DNA of 64,000 bases from Bullifex porci (GTDB lineage Bacteria; Spirochaetota; Spirochaetia; Sphaerochaetales; Sphaerochaetaceae): the NCBI RefSeq assembly GCF_009695635.1, contig NZ_VUNN01000001.1, positions 62,001-126,000 on the forward strand, written 5' to 3'. Positions 61,496 to 64,000 of this stretch are shown piece after piece. Under the pieces are notes generated by a model. That model saw only the letters and a list, made by a program, of their open reading frames with translations, was not told the DNA's origin and did no database searches. The first letter of the stretch is position 1. Every line of letters starts with the position of its first letter. The translations under genes were made by a program, and so were the position numbers.

Positions 61496-62834
61496 TTTTG
61501 ATTCTCCAAAAGTAAAATCAACAATAATAAGACTTGCGCTTCCTATGATCGCAGCGCAATTTGTTAATCTATTATATTCTATTGTCGATAGAATATTCAT
61601 AGGACACATTCCAGGTGTTGGGCCAATTGCACTAACTAGTGTTGGTCTCTGCTTTCCTATCATTCAAATTGTTGCTGCTTTTACAAACCTCTATGGCTTT
61701 AATGGAGGAAGTCCTCTATCGAGTATCGAAAGAGGAAAGGGGAATTTAAAGGAAGCAGGATTAATAATGGGAAATAGCTTCGCTCTATTAGTAATTACTG
61801 GAGTAGTCTTAACTATTATTACACAGTGCTTTGCTTCTCCACTTTTATATATTTTCGGTGCTAGTGAGAAAACAATTAGTTATGCAATTGAGTATTTAAG
61901 AATATACTCAATTGGCTTTACATTCTCTTTAATTGCAACTGGAATGAATGCATTTATTAATAGCCAGGGCTTTTCAAATATTGGAATGAAGACTGTTTTA
62001 ATAGGTGCACTATTAAACTTTATCCTTGACCCACTATTTATCTTTATTTTTAGTTGGGGCGTTAAGGGTGCAGCCCTTGCAACTTGTATCTCACAATGTG
62101 TATCAGCACTATGGGTACTTAAGTTCTTAACTAGCTCTAAGCCTATATTAAAGCTTAAAAGAGAGGAAATGATTCTTGAAGCAAAGAGAGTAAAGAGTAT
62201 AGTAACTCTCGGAACCTCTGGCTTTATTATGGGTGCAACAAACTCTGCAGTACAAATTGTTTGTAATAGAATGGCACTCTTATATGGTGGAGATCTTTTA
62301 GTTGGTGCATTTACTATTATTAACTCTGTAAGAGAGATCTTCTCAACTCCTGTAAATGGCCTTACAAGTGCTACTAGCCCTGTAATGAGCTATAACTATG
62401 GAGCTAAGCGCTTTGATAGAGTTATGAAGGCAAGTAACTTTGCTATAATGGTATCTGCGACATTTACATCTATTTTTACACTTACTATCTTGCTTTTCCC
62501 GCAGATGTACATCCGCTTATTCTCAAGTGATACTCAAATGGTAGAGGTAACTACTAGGGCGTTAAGAATATATTTCTCACTCTTTGTATTTATGAGCTTC
62601 CAGCAGGTTGGTCAAAGCACCTTTGTTGCACTTGGAAAAGCAAAGCAAGCAATATTCTTCTCCCTCTTTAGAAAGATAATAATTGTAGTTCCACTAACAA
62701 TTATACTTCCACTCTTTATGGGTAGTGATGGTGTAGTTGCTGCAGAACCTATTAGTAACCTTGTTGGAGGTATGGCTAGCTACCTTACAATGAGATATAT
62801 AACTAGTAAGGAGTTTAAGAGGGCTGCCTCTTAA
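61485..62834 (+). CDS. MATE-family efflux transporter (second copy)
   Basis: 449 residues, twelve helices. LALPMIAAQFVNLLYSIVDRIFIGHIPGVGPIALTSVGLCFP, NGGSPLSSIERGKGNLKEA and NYGAKRFDRVMKAS define a MATE protein, only distantly like the copy at 47766. Overlaps mtaB by 11 bases. The 3' end overlaps the convergent cysE gene by 20 bases. Confidence 0.9.
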   Translation: MKADFDSPKVKSTIIRLALPMIAAQFVNLLYSIVDRIFIGHIPGVGPIALTSVGLCFPIIQIVAAFTNLYGFNGGSPLSSIERGKGNLKEAGLIMGNSFALLVITGVVLTIITQCFASPLLYIFGASEKTISYAIEYLRIYSIGFTFSLIATGMNAFINSQGFSNIGMKTVLIGALLNFILDPLFIFIFSWGVKGAALATCISQCVSALWVLKFLTSSKPILKLKREEMILEAKRVKSIVTLGTSGFIMGATNSAVQIVCNRMALLYGGDLLVGAFTIINSVREIFSTPVNGLTSATSPVMSYNYGAKRFDRVMKASNFAIMVSATFTSIFTLTILLFPQMYIRLFSSDTQMVEVTTRALRIYFSLFVFMSFQQVGQSTFVALGKAKQAIFFSLFRKIIIVVPLTIILPLFMGSDGVVAAEPISNLVGGMASYLTMRYITSKEFKRAAS

Positions 62835-63705
62835 TTCTTTCTGTAATAATTATTTCAGGGTCTGGGATCATAACACGAGAGTTGGCTGGAATTGAGGTTT
62901 TAATCCAGGTTGAGGAGCCAATTGTTGTATTGTCCCCAATTGTTATATCACCTAGTATAGTTGCATTTGCATAAATTGTTACATTGTTTCCAATAGTTGG
63001 GTGTCTTTTTGCTCCCTTTAATAGCATACCACAGCCATCCTTTGGAAAGGATAGTGCTCCTAAGGTAACACCCTGATAGATTTTAACATTGTTTCCAATA
63101 ACTGTTGTTTCACCAATTACTACACCTGTTCCATGGTCAATAAAGAAGCTTTCACCAATTTGAGCACCTGGGTGGATATCAATACCAGTTTCTCTATGCA
63201 TAAGCTCGTTCATCATTCTTGGAACTAATGGAAGCTTCTCTGTAAATAATAGATGTGCAACACGATGGACAGCTAATACCTTTAATGCTGGATAGCAGAG
63301 AATTATTTCGTGTTGGCTTCTAGCTGCTGGGTCGCCCTTAAAGCCAGCTTCAGCATCTTTTTTTATAAGTGTTCGAATATTTGGAAGCTCTGTTAATACT
63401 ATATCAACTATTTCTTCAACTCGTTTTTTAGCTTCCTCTTGGCTTAAGCCCTCATAGAGGAGAGCTAGTAGAGCCTCTTCCTCTAAGATAGATGAAAATC
63501 TTTCCATCTCGGCTTTAATAACACATTCAAGTGTTTCACAGCAACTTTCTTTAGCTCTTCCGGGAAAGAGTAGCTCCATTAGGGATTTTATTAATGTTGC
63601 TACATCCTCCATCCTAGGAAGAGCCGTTAAGCCTTGAAAGTGGTGTACTCTCTTTACTCTATCAAATGATGCTAAATAATTGCAAATATATCGCTCAACA
63701 TTCAT
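62815..63705 (-). CDS. cysE: Serine O-acetyltransferase, EpsC/SATase type
   Basis: 296 residues. Acetylates serine for cysteine synthesis. The C-terminal left-handed beta-helix of hexapeptide repeats is clear: GIDIHPGAQIGESFFIDHGTGVVIGETTVIGNNVKIYQGVTLG, GNNVTIYANATILGDITIGDNTTIG, with catalytic Asp/His in FIDHGTG. A long helical N-terminus (~150 residues) marks the variant common in anaerobes and spirochaetes. Confidence 0.92.
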   Translation of the reverse strand: MNVERYICNYLASFDRVKRVHHFQGLTALPRMEDVATLIKSLMELLFPGRAKESCCETLECVIKAEMERFSSILEEEALLALLYEGLSQEEAKKRVEEIVDIVLTELPNIRTLIKKDAEAGFKGDPAARSQHEIILCYPALKVLAVHRVAHLLFTEKLPLVPRMMNELMHRETGIDIHPGAQIGESFFIDHGTGVVIGETTVIGNNVKIYQGVTLGALSFPKDGCGMLLKGAKRHPTIGNNVTIYANATILGDITIGDNTTIGSSTWIKTSIPANSRVMIPDPEIIITERIKRQPS

Positions 63706-63753
63706 GGACGAAATATAACACCAAAATCGAGTGAATAAAAAGAGAAAAACTAA

Positions 63754-64000
63754 TTATTCTTCTTCGTTTTCGCTTAATAGCTTGCCAACATAGTCACGAA
63801 GCTTAAATGCAACAAGTGAGCTTACTATCATTTTTAATACATCGCCAACAATAAAAGGAGTGAGTCCTCCTGCTAACGTTTGAGCAAGTGTTAGATGTCT
63901 TGAGTATCCAAGCCAGAATAAGCCAGGTATGTAAATAACTACAGTTGCTACGATAGAAACGATTAAGTAGTAGATAAAGGAGTACTTCTTATTCTTCTTA
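63754..64000 (-). CDS. bioY: BioY-like ECF transporter substrate-binding subunit, 3' end only
   Basis: Partial gene running off the window edge; ends with TAA at 63756-63754. The visible 81 residues include two hydrophobic helices and GGLTPFIVGDVLKMIVSSLVAFKLRD, the conserved C-terminal GxxPFxxGDxxK stretch of BioY biotin-uptake proteins, then an acidic tail (SENEEE). S-component of an energy-coupling-factor importer, probably for biotin. Assignment rests on the C-terminus only. Confidence 0.72.
   Translation of the reverse strand, partial: KKNKKYSFIYYLIVSIVATVVIYIPGLFWLGYSRHLTLAQTLAGGLTPFIVGDVLKMIVSSLVAFKLRDYVGKLLSENEEE

Overview
The window is AT-rich, densely coding DNA with almost no long gaps (no gene-free stretch exceeds about 300 bases). 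Exported proteins with short leaders ending in ...LFAN-GTQE or ...LFAS-GAKE, TctC/BMP-type binding proteins, large surface lipoproteins and the general gene mix suggest a host-associated anaerobic spirochaete (Sphaerochaeta/Treponema-like). This is inferred from protein style; there is no rRNA gene here to prove it.

Layout. 0-2.7 kb: end of a pyrimidine operon (fused PyrD-PyrK, PyrC). 2.77-4.1 kb: a GC-rich stand-alone TnpB element (IS200/IS605 superfamily) with recognisable ends. 4.2-6.5 kb: a CorA-type Mg transporter behind a structured leader with a short upstream ORF, and RlmI. 6.6-22.2 kb: a catabolic locus for an unidentified hydroxy/sugar acid. It holds glycerate kinase, a PrpR-type sigma-54 activator, then pdxA-tctB-tctA-tctC, a racemase-like protein and a TIM-barrel isomerase behind a clear sigma-54 promoter. 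A GntR repressor gene and a divergent operon follow (split transketolase, Fe-alcohol dehydrogenase, nickel-pincer LarA-type racemase, second TIM-barrel isomerase). A palindrome TTGTATACAA or a close variant lies at each start region of this locus and ties it into one candidate regulon. 22.2-25.4 kb: phosphatase, phosphoglucomutase and an unknown membrane protein.

25.6-28.3 kb: a surface lipoprotein with GGTF repeats and an in-frame run of eight G (possible phase switch). 28.4-39.8 kb: a selenium/molybdenum block. It contains XdhC with swapped domain order, a NifS-like enzyme, YedE, TusA-like, DUF3343 and SelD, then an inserted hipBA module, the YgeW carbamoyltransferase, and a FecCD-type ABC importer with a ModE-like regulator and a methyltransferase. 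No Mo enzyme, SelA or SelB is in view. 39.9-50.3 kb: CDF transporter, malic enzyme, a second large Ig-like lipoprotein, ComEC, RsmA, MATE/MarR and PduL. 50.3-52.2 kb: an AAA-ATPase/DUF1703 nuclease-like protein with its own HTH. 52.4-59.4 kb: a nucleoside import and salvage operon (BMP lipoprotein, ABC, DeoD, nitroreductase, nucleoside hydrolase). 59.4-64 kb: TyrA, MtaB, MATE, CysE and the 3' end of a BioY-like gene.

Together the genes describe a fermentative gut-type anaerobe that imports nucleosides and organic acids and probably degrades purines with Mo/Se-dependent enzymes encoded elsewhere. The most promising undescribed material is the dual-controlled PdxA/LarA/transketolase acid pathway, the CorA leader RNA, and the HTH-AAA-nuclease protein with its repeat array.
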